The notes under the pieces were generated by a model. It did not search any database, was not told the origin of the DNA, and saw only the letters and a program-made list of their open reading frames with translations. From positions 39,265,220-39,329,219 of the forward strand of contig OX387186.1 in NCBI GenBank assembly GCA_947561395.2: a stretch of DNA of 64,000 nt. Reading direction: 5' to 3'. This stretch comes from Buxus sempervirens. Taxonomy: Eukaryota; Streptophyta; Magnoliopsida; Buxales; Buxaceae. Positions 36,751 through 48,151 of this stretch are shown piece by piece. The translations under genes were made by a program, and so were the position numbers. Numbering within the stretch: position 1 is the first letter of the stretch; every line of letters begins with the position of its first letter.

Positions 36751-37823
36751 CTAATCCCTATCCCCAAGCCGCTCCTCAAGCTCTTGAATCCAAGCCGCCT
36801 GAGCCGCAATAATTCCAGAAGCTCCCTCTGCATCCAGATCACTAAAAAAGGATATGACCTCATCTGAAAGTGCCTGCCTGATCTTCATGCCTCTAAGGTT
36901 GGCTAAAGCATCCTGGTGCTTCTGCCGCAGCACTTGGACTTCAAAGCGGCGAGCCTGCCTCTGCTCCTCGAGTTGCTTTTCCATAGCAATACGGCGGGAT
37001 ATCTGCTCTTCAAGTTGCCTCTCTAGATCAAGGCCTCGTATCCTAATCTCTTGGGCTTCTTGTACCCATATCTGCTGAAGTCGCTTGTGAGATGCTCTTT
37101 CGGACTCCAGGATGTCTTCATAGGTGGGAGCCAAAACTGCAGGAGGATCCTCGAGTACTGGGGCCTGACTCTGAACCTGCTCCGTGCTCCAAAAAAGGTA
37201 GTCCTTCACATGGGACTCTGAGAAGACTGGGCTCCGCATAAAACGAACATATGACCATTCCCTCATCAACCAAGCGTTCAGCTTCATGGTGGTTGGTGAA
37301 AGTGGCTCAAGATAGTCCTCATATCCACTTGGGGTTATAATCCCCTGGGTCGCTCTGAACTGCTGAAGAACTCGCAAGGTGAGGTATAGTACAGCATATC
37401 TCAGGCCTGCTAGAACCAAAAAGTTTCTGTCTCTGAAGCTGATCACTGTCTCTGCATTTGGTTGATAAGTGCCAGGCCACCTCACCTGATCATCCTGGAG
37501 TGTAGTCAAGAAAGTAAACCAACCCTGTTTGCCTCATGGGATGTCAGGACACCCCCGGTTGCTCATCAAGACCAGAACTTTCAGGCTTGGAAAGAAGTAT
37601 CGATTAATCTCCTCAATTTGACTCAGGTGGTCAAGTAACCAAAGCTGCAAAAGGAGAGAAGTATTTCAATGTATTGTAAAAAGAAAAAAAAAGAAAAGAA
37701 AAAAAAGAAAAAAAAGAAGAAGAAAAAAAAAGAAAAGAAAGAGAAAAAAAAGATTTTACTTGTAGGATAGGGGCACATGCCAAGAAGCGCTTCTTTTTCT
37801 TGTGGTAGCAATCAGTCAATGCC
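36751..37823 (-). pseudogene. DUF7745-like antisense gene of element 1, 3' piece
   Basis: On the minus strand this holds the last 64 bases of exon 1 (37823-37760, ending CTACAA|GTAAAA), an intron with a long pyrimidine stretch, and exon 2 (37644-36751; acceptor TTTTGCAG|CTTTGG). Exon 2 aligns with 46331-47209 of element 2 and ends in a Glu/Arg-rich coiled coil. Exon 2 has an in-frame TGA at 37536-37534, where element 2 has Gly. The rest of exon 1 lies 23.5 kb away at 61378-61853 because element 2 inserted here; codons on either side of the ATGCC duplication are contiguous. It is broken by this insertion, a nonsense codon and a deletion. Confidence 0.88.
37819..37823. other. target-site duplication of element 2, left copy
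   Basis: ATGCC directly before the TG of the element; the partner is at 61378-61382. Confidence 0.95.
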
Positions 37824-40114
37824 TGTGAGACATGGGAAAATCACCGGAATGATCATCCCTCTGTCAACACACGGGCTCAACGCAAAAATGGGAGAGTCGC
37901 TACCATTTATGATTTTGAGGTGAGAATGGACACCAAAGAGTTCAAAATAAGCAAAAAGTGAACAAATAAACATTCTAGGATAAAAATAATCCTACTTGAA
38001 AATCAAATCCAGAGATGGGTAAGGGGATTAGATTATGAACGGAAGAAGGTATTAGGCACCCCCATTCATCCACACGAAGTGGTTGCCAAGTGTATGTTCA
38101 TGCTAAAAAGAAAATAAGAAGCTTGCTAAAAATCATGAAAAAGCCTTGAAAAAGGAACAAGTGTATGATATATTCACATGAAGATCCAAATGGATTTTAG
38201 ATCTTCTCTTATGTCAATATCACTTCTGGAGTATTTCAAAAAATGGAAATCAAAGCTCAAGTTGCTCAAAACCAAGTTAAATCAAATCCGGAAAATTCGG
38301 TAAAAAGTATGCCATTTGCCTTGAAATCATTCAAATCCAATTCTAAATTGACCCAAACCAAATCCATTTGAAAGATTAGGGTAAATAAGAGTCTCATGCA
38401 AAATTTCACTTCATTCCGATGAAAAATCTAGGAGTTATGCTCCTTTGAAGTTGCTGCTGGGGATTTTTAAAAGTGGTAAGTGGGCAACTTTGGAAAATTG
38501 TCTAGAAAAATCCACTACATAAAAGTCCACGAAATTTGGTGTGATTGAAGTCTGTATGGCCATTTTTCCAGAGAAACTAGCCTCATACAAAAATCCCTTC
38601 GGATGTGCCTTGGGTGGTCTCCCGAATAGGCCCCGAAGATCACAGATTTACCCAGAAAAGTACAAATGAACAGTTCTGAGTAAATCGGCTACCAATAATT
38701 CAAATGGAATCCAAAAATTATGAAACCAACTGGATTTGAAAATAAACTCATAAAGTAGTACTCAGAAATAAAAATCACTCGAATCGGACTTAAAACGAAC
38801 ACATGGCGGTCCGTCGAAGTGACAAGTTCTGTATTTAAACCTGAACTGTCCACTTAACTTCGATAGAGAGGTGTCAAAAATCCGCTTGATAGAAATTCAT
38901 GAAATTTGGTGGACATAAACTAGACAGCCTCACCTTTCCCATGGTTCTAGAATCGCCCCAAAATTCATCCGGATGATGAAGTTATGGGCGTCCGAAGTAA
39001 GGGTACAGGTGCTGTCAAGCTAAGCCACTTTTGAAAAAAATCAAATCCGAAAATTGACAAAGTGTGTGAGATTCGTGTGAGATGAATCCAAAACCTTTGA
39101 AAAACATTTAAAAACACTCCAGAATTTTATTGAGGCCATTTATTGGAGATTTATCACAATGAATGTAGTAAATCCCCAAATGTGAGCCTATTCACCAAAA
39201 AGTGTAATATGTGTGCAAGAGTGAAAAACCAAGCAAGATCAATACAACCACATATCATGCATATAGATTCAACAAAATAGGTTCTAGCATAGCCTAGGGT
39301 TCCATTCCATTATCGTTTCCCTCTGTTCTCTCTCCCCGTTAAACACGGATCTTCGAAATAATCAAGGGTACTTTGATTATAGAACGGTTTTCAATCAATC
39401 AAAAAGGCCTTATGCTACATGGGTTCTAGCACTAGGGTCAATCCCCAGTCTCGTTTCTCCTAGATCTGCCTTCACGTTTTACGGCTAGGGGAGTCTTGAG
39501 ATACTTTGAGCCGGGGAAGGATTTCCACACATACAAACAAGGCTTTACACTACAGAAAGGTAGAAGAAGAGATCTAGATCTAGGAATGTAAAGACAGAAA
39601 ATAAAAAGAAAAGTTGAGGCTTACCTGAGTTCTGGAGGCGATTCCGCAGCGGTTTTCTTCTTCTCTTGGAGTTCTTCTTTGCGAGAATTCAAAACAAGAG
39701 TTGAGTGCCATTTGCTCAAGGAGGAGGCTCCTATTTATAGGCAAAGGCTAAGGTCATTGGTAGACACAACTTAATGTCTAGAACTCCCCCAACCTAAACC
39801 CTAAGGTTATTTCCACGATTTCCCCTCATTTAATGAGGGACATGATGGTAAAAGTGAAAAGCTCTCGGAAAACCCTAATTTTGAGCAAACTTAAGGTATC
39901 CGGTATGTCAGACCGGATAAAAAAGGGCCTTAAGGTATCCGGTACATGGTACCGGATACACTAAGGCTCACATGTATCCGGTATGAGTATCCGGATACAG
40001 GAAGTAGTACTTGTATCCGGATACAGGTAAAAGTTTATTTTCTTCAAATTCTGTGCTGGCTTTCCAGGAGATAATGATTTTTGATGATTATTTGTGCAAT
40101 TTGGGGTGTCTACA
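37824..40114 (-). repeat. element 2 3' LTR
   Basis: 2,291 bp. It is a near copy of 59078-61377 in the same orientation. A 13-bp deletion near 40020 has fused the arms of the fourth inverted repeat into GTATCCGGATAC, and a small indel lies near 38090. The TATA box equivalent is at 39732-39739. Confidence 0.96.
39896..40024 (-). promoter_or_regulatory. array of 8-9-8 inverted repeats, GTATCCGG type, 3' LTR
   Basis: 25-bp units start at 39896, 39935 and 39974, plus a collapsed 12-bp unit at 40013 (period 39). The second unit has 11-bp perfect arms, GTATCCGGTAC/GTACCGGATAC. Relative to LTR transcription (minus strand) the array is about 155 bp upstream of the TATA box. Confidence 0.93.
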
Positions 40115-40130
40115 ACTACCCCTCTTTGCG
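40115..40130 (-). other. polypurine tract of element 2
   Basis: On the minus strand, CGCAAAGAGGGGTAGT immediately precedes the TGTAGACACC start of the 3' LTR, the expected place for plus-strand priming. Confidence 0.75.
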
Positions 40131-40664
40131 GGAGCTGCGAAGCAGTGAGCTGCAAAGAGTAGACAAGCCCAAATTGCATTCCCTTGAGCATGATTTGCTC
40201 GGTTCAATTCAATTTCTGTAGAAAAACAATTTTTGAGTGGAGATTTGACAAAAAGCCCTAATTTTAAGGGGGGCATTTCTCCAATAATTCTTAAATTCCA
40301 CTGAGCTCTCGTGGCTATGAAGTGGATTTTAAGCCCAAAAATAGGATTTTTGAAAAACTGATTTTTTATCAAACCAAGTTGAAAGTTGAGTGGATATCAT
40401 CCTTTTGACCAGGCACATTTCCCAAAGTTGTCCCAAATTCCACAGAGCTCTCGTGGCTGTGAGGTGGATTTCAAGACAAAAATAGGATTTTGAGAAAATA
40501 GTAAGAATTATAGCACAAGTTTGCTTTTTTCTCTTTTCTTCTTCTTTTTTTTTTCTTTTCTCTTTTTTCTATTTTTTTTCTTCTTTTTTTTTTCCATTTT
40601 TTCTGTTTTTTTTCTCTATTTTTTTTCTGTTTTTTTCCTGTTTTTTCCTATTTTTTTTTCTTTG
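40131..40664 (-). other. region next to the polypurine tract, with internal duplication and T-rich tract
   Basis: Two copies of a segment containing GAGCTCTCGTGGCT (near 40302 and 40446) form an imperfect duplication of about 145 bp. Bases 40521-40663 are an almost pure T/C tract, so the frame starting 40521 is low-complexity. No gene is seen. Confidence 0.65.
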
Positions 40665-40728
40665 GTATCCGGTATGTATATCCGGATAATCAAGGGCCTG
40701 CGGGTATCCGGCCTGAGTATCCGGATCC
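40665..40728 (+). promoter_or_regulatory. two 8-9-8 inverted repeats upstream of the PMD gene
   Basis: GTATCCGG-TATGTATAT-CCGGATAA starts at 40665 and GTATCCGG-CCTGAGTAT-CCGGATCC at 40704, again 39 bp apart. They sit just before the GC-richer segment that I take as the first, non-coding exon of the PMD gene. Confidence 0.88.
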
Positions 40729-40739
40729 ACCAGGTTTAC

Positions 40740-42248
40740 TTAAGTCGCGCGCGACCGCGACTTTTCATTTCTTTTCTTCTTGCTCCGATTACTCAGACCG
40801 GCCATAGACCTTCGTCCTCGACTCCGACGACTCGTCCTGCTTCTTCGGCGATCTCCAGCAACTCCGGCGACGCCTATTGCTGCCGGCGACAACCTGTAGC
40901 TCCGGCGACCTTCACTCATTGCCGAGATCGAGCCCTAGTTCGGTATTTTTCGGGTTTTTTGCTTCCAAGCGACTGTCAGTCGCCATTGCCCAGGCTTCGG
41001 TGGTCCTCTTCGATTTTCGGCATCCCCAGCATCCTTCCTGCTTCCGGCCGATCCTTCTTCCAACCTTGCAATCCCCTGTTCGGCACTATTGGTAAGCAAA
41101 AATTTTTTTTATGGTTGGCCGATTACAACTTGGTTGTGGCTTGGACGAATTTTGCATATTTCTGTCTTAGCAGTTGAGAACTTTGGATTACCCATCAATT
41201 GGCAACTTCTGAATGATTCCTGTTTGAACTGAATTGCTATACGAATTGATCATGCTTGACAGCTTTTCTTGTGAATGCTTGACTTGATTAAGTCTTGTTC
41301 TTCTGATTGCATGCTACCAATGCGCATGCTAGATTGCATGCTAGATTTCTTAATTGCATGCTAGCTGCTGGCTTTCCTTGTGCATGCTCTGATTGTGCAT
41401 GCTAGATTTCTGACTTGGTAAACAATGGCTCATTTTACTGTTCTTGCCGAAAGTTGAAGAGCCCATTTGTTTCTTCATTGCCGAGCTTGAGCCGGAATCT
41501 GTAATTGCTGATCCATGCCATGCTCTAATTTTGGATAGGCTGCTCTCTTTTTTTTTTTTTTTTTTTTTTATCCTGCAATTTGCTGCATTATTTATTGGAT
41601 GGTTTCAAGACCTTGGGTTGACTGCTGATAGAGCTACTGATTGCATGTTGAATTGCTGATTTCCTGTTGGGATTTTTCTGATTTTGATTGGTGATGAATT
41701 CTGACTTCCCATGACTCAGACTACTTTTGAATTGCAAATGCCATGCTGTTCTTTTTTTTTTTTTCAATTTAGCCTGTCAACTTCTTGATTGGCTGCCCTT
41801 TTGCTAAGGATACTTGTGATGCTTCTCAATTTTCTTTGCTAGCTTTGAGCCGGGTAAGCAAGCACATGCTCGGTTGTGTTAAACCTTGGATCCCTTGACT
41901 GCTCGTAACTTCTTTTTTTGACCGGCATTATTTGATACCTTCAGATGGTTTACCGGTGCCATTCTCCCCGGTTATGAAAATTTTTTTTTTTCATTCATCT
42001 TGACCTTCTGACCTGGTTTGCCAATTCTGGCTTTGAATTTCTGTAGCTCTGCTTGCAATTCCCATATCCTGAAATCACAAAATATTTATGAAATATTAAG
42101 CACTGTAGGACTTCTTCAGAAAATGTTTCAGGATTAGAAACAGAAGTATTCCATAATTCACGATAATTTTGAAGAATAATCATGTAAAATTGGATGTGAA
42201 CTGTAAGCAAAGCCAACTTTGAAATTCATAAAATACTTCCCTGTGTAG
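40740..42248 (+). promoter_or_regulatory. probable 5' UTR exon and intron of the PMD gene
   Basis: 40740-41091 is CpG- and GC-richer than its surroundings and ends in ACTATTG|GTAAGC. A T-rich 1.16-kb stretch follows, ending in CCCTGTGTAG directly before the ATG at 42249. This has the layout of a non-coding first exon plus leader intron. The intron reading is inferred from splice-site context only. Confidence 0.55.
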
Positions 42249-45013
42249 ATGGCTAGGAGTCGTTCTCGAGTTAGAGAGGAGGCTGACCCAGCTGATCAGC
42301 CCTCCTCTTCGCGGGCTCGTACGGAGGCGAGTTCCAGCGCCACCGTGTCGGAGCCGCTAGATGTCTCCAGGGAGAGCTCTGCTGAGGTAGGCTTTCAAAA
42401 TTCTTTCTCTCTTCCCTTTTTTATTCTCCTTTCCCACACAACCTTCACACTTTCTCTTGAATTTTAGCCCGTGGTTGCACCGGCTCGGGGTCGAGGCAGA
42501 GGCAGAGGCAGAGTTCAGGATCAGGCCCCTGAGGGCGAGAGAGGCCGTGGCAGAGGCCGAGGCAGAGCCAGAGATACGGCTCAGGAGGGGGTTGCTGTGG
42601 CTCTGGCAGGGGTCTCTGAGGAGTTGAGGGCCTCTGTTCGGGATACAGAGCTCCTCCATGGCTTGGATAGCCACCCTTCCATGTGCATCAGGGCAGATGT
42701 GCCGCTTCCCTATCATTCCTCCCACTTACGAGGTAGCTGGGGCAGATTCAGTGAGTTAGCTCAGTCGCTTTCTCCGGCACTCAGGCGGGAGTTTGGGAGG
42801 TGCCACCTGGATCACTTCCTCAGCATTCCATCATTCAGAGCCGACCGTCCACTCATCTTTGCCATGATGGAGAGATATTTCCCAAAGACTCAGTCGTTCC
42901 ATCTGCCGGACGTGGAGCTGGGGATCCGCCCCTCGGATTTTGTGATGATCACCGGTATCCCATTGACTGGGCGGACCATTGTCTTGGAGCGGCCTTCTGT
43001 GGAGGATATCGGACTTCTCTTGGGATATCAGGCCCTACCACCTACTGCTTGGGATGGAAGGAGTGGCCGGCTCTCCATTAGCTGGCTGCGGGAGAGTCTG
43101 GCTCGTCATTTTGAGAGGAGGCACGAGACCGTCTCTGTGGAGGATGCAGCCTTTGCACCAATCTTCCGACATGTTTTTCTGTTGATGCTTGGGAGCTGCT
43201 TTTTTCCGGAGGATACGACTGGCGTCAGTCCGCTCTTTTTGGACGCCTTGAGAGATTTCTATCAGACCCGCCAGCTAGCATGGGGTCGGCTGATCTATGG
43301 GACCATCCTGGCCGGGCTGTGCCGAGCTGTTCGAGGCTTAGCATCTCCGAGAGGTGATGGAGTCAGCAGCCGATTTTTCTGGCAGATTCTACAGGTATTG
43401 CATTCATCTGTCTGGTTTAATTCCATAGGCTTTATCTTTTCTTGACTGATTTTTCTTTTGCTAGGTGTTCATGTACACCTATATGACCTTCTTCCGCCCC
43501 TCCCCGGTTCCTGAGGTTGCGGATTTCCCTGTGGCCCTGCGATGGTCGGCCTAGGTCCGGGATGCTGATAGGAGCCAGCCTCGCACTGCCCGGGTGCACT
43601 TAGACCGTGCCCGCCGATCTGATGTAAGTCCTCTATTTTTTTCTTTTATTTCCTTTCCTGTATCTTGACTGTACCTGACAGTTTCCTTTTTTGCAGCTCC
43701 TCCTGTCCCGATTTGATGACGTGGATGTTGGAGTGGCTCGTGAGATGGCGGTACAGGACGCCTTCGATAGAGATCGACGACGTTAGCCCTACCAGTGCTT
43801 CCTCGGGAGGCTTGGTAGGGTGATGTACTTAGGAGAGCGCTTGTACTTCCAGCACACCAGCGCACTTCGCATCCCCGTCCCTCCTCCTCCTGTGGGTCCC
43901 GACACACTCCTCCCGGGCTTTGATGTTGATCAGTTCGATCACTTCCTGGATGCGGAGGGGCTTACAGTAGCTGGAGATTATGACGAGTGGTTCCAGAGGG
44001 TGTCTATTGGATGCTTGATGGATCGACCCACTCGTGCCGGGGTGACTGAGATTGGCGGGATCCGTATCCGGATTCATGAGGACACAGTAAGTCTTGTACT
44101 CTCTATATTTTCATCTTTTCTTCCCTTATGTATTTCTGACCCTGCTTCTGTTCTTGTTGGCAGGTACACGAGCTGAATACCATCCGGGACCGGTTTGAGA
44201 GTCAGCGGGCCGCGATCGATGATATGATTGCTGAGCACGATGCGGTCGTGGCCCAGCGGGATGCCCGGATCAGGGAGCTGGAGGCCTTGGTTGCTGAGCT
44301 CCAGGCTAGACAGGTATCTGGCCTTCTTATATTTTCATTTCTTTTATTTTCTTGTTTCTGCTATTCTGATATGCTTGTTTGACTTGTGCAGGGCCCGATC
44401 CATGATCAGGGTGCCTTTTTTGAGCATGATTTCCTCATTCCTGACCCATCTCCTGCTTGGGCCTCTGATCCTGTGGACGTCCCAGCTGCTGATCCAGGTG
44501 ATGCTCCACCTACTGATGCCCCAGTTGCTCCTGCGGATGCCCCGGCTGTTCCAGTGATGGTTCATGAGCCGGAGGAGGTCCCTGCTGCTGACCCAGTGGA
44601 TCCGGATCCTCCAGTGCCTGCTGTAGATATCCCTGGTATGCTTTCTTTAATTTTTCCTCTTTGGTTTATTCTGATGCTTTCATTTCTGATTTTTTTTCCC
44701 TGTTGATCCAGATGTTTCTGCTCCTGGCCATTCTTCTGCTGCCGGGTCTTCTGGATCTGCGGGAGTGGAGGCTACTGTAGCTGTGGGCCCGGTCGAGCCG
44801 GTTGCTGCGGAGCCAGAGGCTTCTTCTGATTCTGTCCCTGTTCCTTCCCCTGATACATCGGACTACTGCATCGAATACCAGCTTCAGTCCTTCATAGGAC
44901 GGAGACCACGCTACATGGCGGAGCGTCTACTGTCCTACTATAGGCGCCGATCATCCCGGGGGAGAGGTCGTAGAGGAGGACGAGGCAGAGGTCGCGTGGA
45001 TGATCCTGCATAG
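42249..45013 (+). pseudogene. PMD (plant mobile domain) gene, antisense in element 2, two nonsense codons
   Basis: Seven coding exons with GT-AG introns of 70-81 bp: 42249-42386, 42468-43394, 43465-43623, 43697-44086, 44164-44313, 44392-44635, 44712-45013 (769 codons). The product has an Arg/Gly-rich N-terminal tract, then a PMD (aminotransferase-like plant mobile domain; FHLPDVELGIRPSDFVMITG in exon 2), a coiled-coil exon 5, an acidic Pro/Ala/Asp-rich exon 6 and an RGG-like tail. PMD occurs in plant MAIN/MAIL1 silencing factors and in transposons; its molecular role here is unknown. In-frame TAG codons occur at 43552-43554 and 43784-43786; the element 1 copy has Leu and Gln there. The start follows a splice-acceptor-like TGTAG. 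Without readthrough it would give only the N-terminal PMD half, about 382 residues. Confidence 0.85.
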
Positions 45014-45229
45014 GAGTAGTTAGAGATTTTAGGATTTTCATGTCTTTTCCATCATCATTGTACCAAAACTTGCATATATATATATATGAAAAAAAACTTT
45101 GATTCATTCTTTCTTGTCTTGCACATCTCTTGTTTCTAAATTTATGCAATTATGACTTGTAAGCAGGTAAAACAGGTAAAAAATTCGGATTTTCCATCCT
45201 TAGCTCTTTTTTTTTTGCTGTTTTTCTTT
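45014..45229 (+). other. 3' region of the PMD gene
   Basis: It includes an (AT)n run (45071-45087), present at the same place after the PMD copy of element 1 (62267-62285). No ORF of note. Confidence 0.55.
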
Positions 45230-45371
45230 GTATCCGGTCTGACATACCGGATACATTGATTGGTCTTTGTATCCAGTATGTTATACCGGATACTCATGGC
45301 ATCCTTTGTATCCGGTACACTTAACCGGATATTAATAAAACCTTTTATATCCGGTCTGAGTTACCGGATAC
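45230..45371 (+). promoter_or_regulatory. array of four 8-9-8 inverted repeats upstream of the DUF7745-like gene
   Basis: 25-bp units start at 45230, 45269, 45308 and 45347, exactly 39 bp apart. Arms are GTATCCGG/CCGGATAC with single variants (GTATCCAG, CCGGATAT, ATATCCGG). Spacers are TCTGACATA, TATGTTATA, TACACTTAA and TCTGAGTTA. The array ends 12 bp before TATAAAT (45384). Confidence 0.93.
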
Positions 45372-45383
45372 ATTAAAAGATGC

Positions 45384-45390
45384 TATAAAT
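45384..45390 (+). promoter_or_regulatory. TATA box of the DUF7745-like gene
   Basis: TATAAAT in 'gatgctataaatgcaacc', 12 bp after the inverted-repeat array. Element 1 keeps 'gctataaaaac' at the same distance. Confidence 0.75.
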
Positions 45391-45500
45391 GCAACCAGCC
45401 TCGGGATTTGAGCATTTTTTACGAGTTTTTGAGTTTAGAAACCCCCTTTTTCGCCTTTTTCCTCCTCCTCTTGAGTTCTAGCTTGCTCCCATCACATCCA

Positions 45501-47209
45501 ATGGAATCCGGATCATCTTCTGCCCCGTTGTTGTCTGTCCACACTGCTTCCCCTGCAAAACAACCTTTTAGATCAAAACCCCCAAATCTCACTAGGTACA
45601 ACCCTGTGGATTCCTTTTACACAAGGTGGGTTAACTCTATGACCCTAGATGAGGAGAGGAGATGGGGTACTACCAATCTAGGCCATACCCTGCTTATTCC
45701 CAAGGTTCCCTTCAGGTGGGAGATTATAGAGGCCATGATTGGTCATTGGGTTCCTGATCTCAACTTGTTTCGTTTTGGGACCCATGAGATGACCCCAACC
45801 ATTGAGGAGGTGGAAACCATCTTGGGCTTGAGGTTTGATGAGAAGGTGGTGAATCCACTTCTTAGGCCCAGTTACAAGAAGGAAACTTCTACTTTCTTAG
45901 GCATAGGGAAGAAGGACTTGGGGGATTCTGACACCCTTTTGACCCTATCTAAGGCCTTTTTGACTGAGAAGCTTTTGAGGGGGGAAGATAAGGAGGCCCG
46001 GTTCAATGCCTTGACCTTGATCGTGGTCAACCAGTTACTTTTCCCTCGGGAGGATGACGAGGTGGACTTGGCCTTGATCTCAGTGATATGCCAGGTTCGG
46101 GAGAGGGAGAGGTTGGCCCCTATGATTTTAGCTGGGATATATCAGGCCTTAACCGACTGCTACAATAGGAAGTCGAAACGCTTCCTAGCATGTGCCCAGA
46201 TCCTGCAGGTAAAAAAAATTTATTTATTTATTTATTTTTTTTTCTTGCTTTTTGGCTTTCTTTTTGCCTTTTTTTTATTTTTTTTTATTTTTTTTATACA
46301 ATGTGCTGACATATCTCTCTTCCTTTGCAGCTTTGGTTACTTGATCATTTGAGCCAGATTGAAGAGATCAATCGACACTTCTTCCCGAGTCTAAAAGTCC
46401 CATTGTTGATGAGCAACAGGGGGTGCCCCGATATTCCAGGGGGCAAACAGGGCTGGTTCATTTTCTTGGGCTCACTTCAGGAGGACCAGGTGAGATGGCC
46501 TGGCACTTATCAGCCCAACGCAGCGACCGTGATTAGCTTCCGTGACCGCAACTTTTTGATCCTAGCGGGCCTGAAGCATGCAGTGTTGTATCTTCCTCTG
46601 CAGGTCCTTCGTCAGTTCCGTGCGACCCAGGGGATTATCATCCCATGTGGATATGAGGATCGTCTTGGGCCTCTTTCTATGAAGCTGAATGCCTGGTTGA
46701 TGAAGGAGTGGTCCTATGTCCGCTTCATGCATGGTCCAGTCTTCTCGGAAGCTCATGTGAAGGATTATCTCTTCTGGATCAAGGAACAGATACAGACTCA
46801 GGCCCCGGTACCCGAAGATCCTCCTGTAGTCTTGGCTCCCACCTATGAGGACATTCTAGAGTCTGAGCGGGCTTCTCATAAGCGGCTTCAGCAGATATGG
46901 GTACGGGAGGCCCAGGAGCTCAGGATACAGGGCACTTATCTGGAGAGGCAGCTTGAGGAGCAGATCTCACGCCGTATTGCCATGGAAGAGAAGCTGGAGG
47001 AGCAGAGGCAGGCCCGTCGCTTCGAGGTCCGTATGATCCGGCAGAAGTACCAGGATACTTTGGCCAACCTTAGGAGTATGCGGATTAAGCAGGTCCTTTC
47101 AGATGAGGTCATTTCCTTCTTGAGTGATCCCGCTGCAGAGGGGGCTTCAGGAGTCATTGCAGCTCAGGCAGCTCGGATTCGGGAGCTTGAGGAGCGGCTA
47201 GGAGACTAG
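45501..47209 (+). CDS. DUF7745-like protein gene, antisense in element 2, intact
   Basis: Two exons, 45501-46208 and 46331-47209, joined by a T-rich 122-bp intron (CTGCAG|GTAAAA ... TTTGCAG|CTTTGG), give about 528 residues with no stop. I chose ATG 45501 (MESGSSSAPLL) because the TATA box at 45384 puts transcription start near 45415 and no ATG precedes it. The N-terminal part (residues about 40-240, with LTRYNPVDSFYTRWVNS and THEMTPTIEEVETILGLRF) and the middle (SLQEDQVRWPGTYQPN; RQFRATQG) resemble the plant DUF7745 family, itself PMD-like. The last 130 residues are a Glu/Arg/Gln-rich coiled coil. Function is not known for the family. It shares its promoter element with the LTR and PMD gene, so co-regulation is likely. 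Confidence 0.8.
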
Positions 47210-48151
47210 CTTTATTTCCTGCACATTTTTCATACCTTTGTACCAAAGCAAACTCCAATAGTGGAAAGACAAAGGATTTAATTCAAAATAAATTTTTATA
47301 TTATTGGCCTCAGAATGCTCAGATGCTTGTAAAAACAAAGGTTTTATGAAAAGTATTTGATTTCTCATCACTGGCCAAAGTATAATTTTTCCTTTTTATA
47401 TTTTTTTTGTATTTTTTTTTTGAAATTTGGTCCATGCACTTAATCACCTATAATTAAAGGAATTGAAACCAGGTTAAATAATGAAAAGGGTAGTCCACAA
47501 AATACTGAGGGATCAGGACCGTCCATCTTAGGACCTTTAGAGTCATCCCCAACTGCCAAAACTGACCCCATTTTGCTCATGCCAACTTTTCTTCAAGCTC
47601 AGATCTCCATGATTAACTCAACCTCTGATTTTCTTTCATTTTTCTTATTTTTTTTCTTTTTGCCCTTTTGCCAATATTGCCCCTAGCGCCAGTTACGGTT
47701 TTCACTAGGGCCGGCTTCTGAATTCCGTCATCACCCATCTTACTCTGATATTTGAATGAACAAGCTAAGATCACCGAGGGCTTAAAAATAGGACGAAATA
47801 AAGGCTAGGCTCAGTTTATGAAAGAAAGGGTATTAAAGGCCCAAAAATTTTCAAGTGTGGAAATAGGTCAACCGGACTTACAGTCATGATGAATTTAACC
47901 CTTTTTCCCCAAATTGCATTTTTTGCATCTTTTTTCGCACTTGGCTTTCATTTGCCATTTCCATTGCTTTTCCTCTCTTTTTCTTTTTCTTTCCTTACTT
48001 TGCCCCAATTTGTTTTGCCCCAATTTAAGACTGTAAATCCGGTTTGGGTTTATCGAAGAAACGAACCGGCTCAACTTGGCTAGACTAGGGATTAAAATTT
48101 TTGAAGGAAATAAAGAAAAATGGCCTCGGATCATTTCCCAGAAATATTCAC
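47210..48151 (-). other. element 2 spacer between the DUF7745-like gene and pol
   Basis: Counterpart of 35777-36750 in element 1. The two transcription units converge here. No ORF is supported. Confidence 0.6.

Noticed and set aside
40521..41177. 218-codon ORF beginning with a long Phe-rich stretch
   Set aside because: The first third is a T/C homopolymer-like tract; the rest overlaps the presumed 5' UTR exon of the PMD gene and matches no family.
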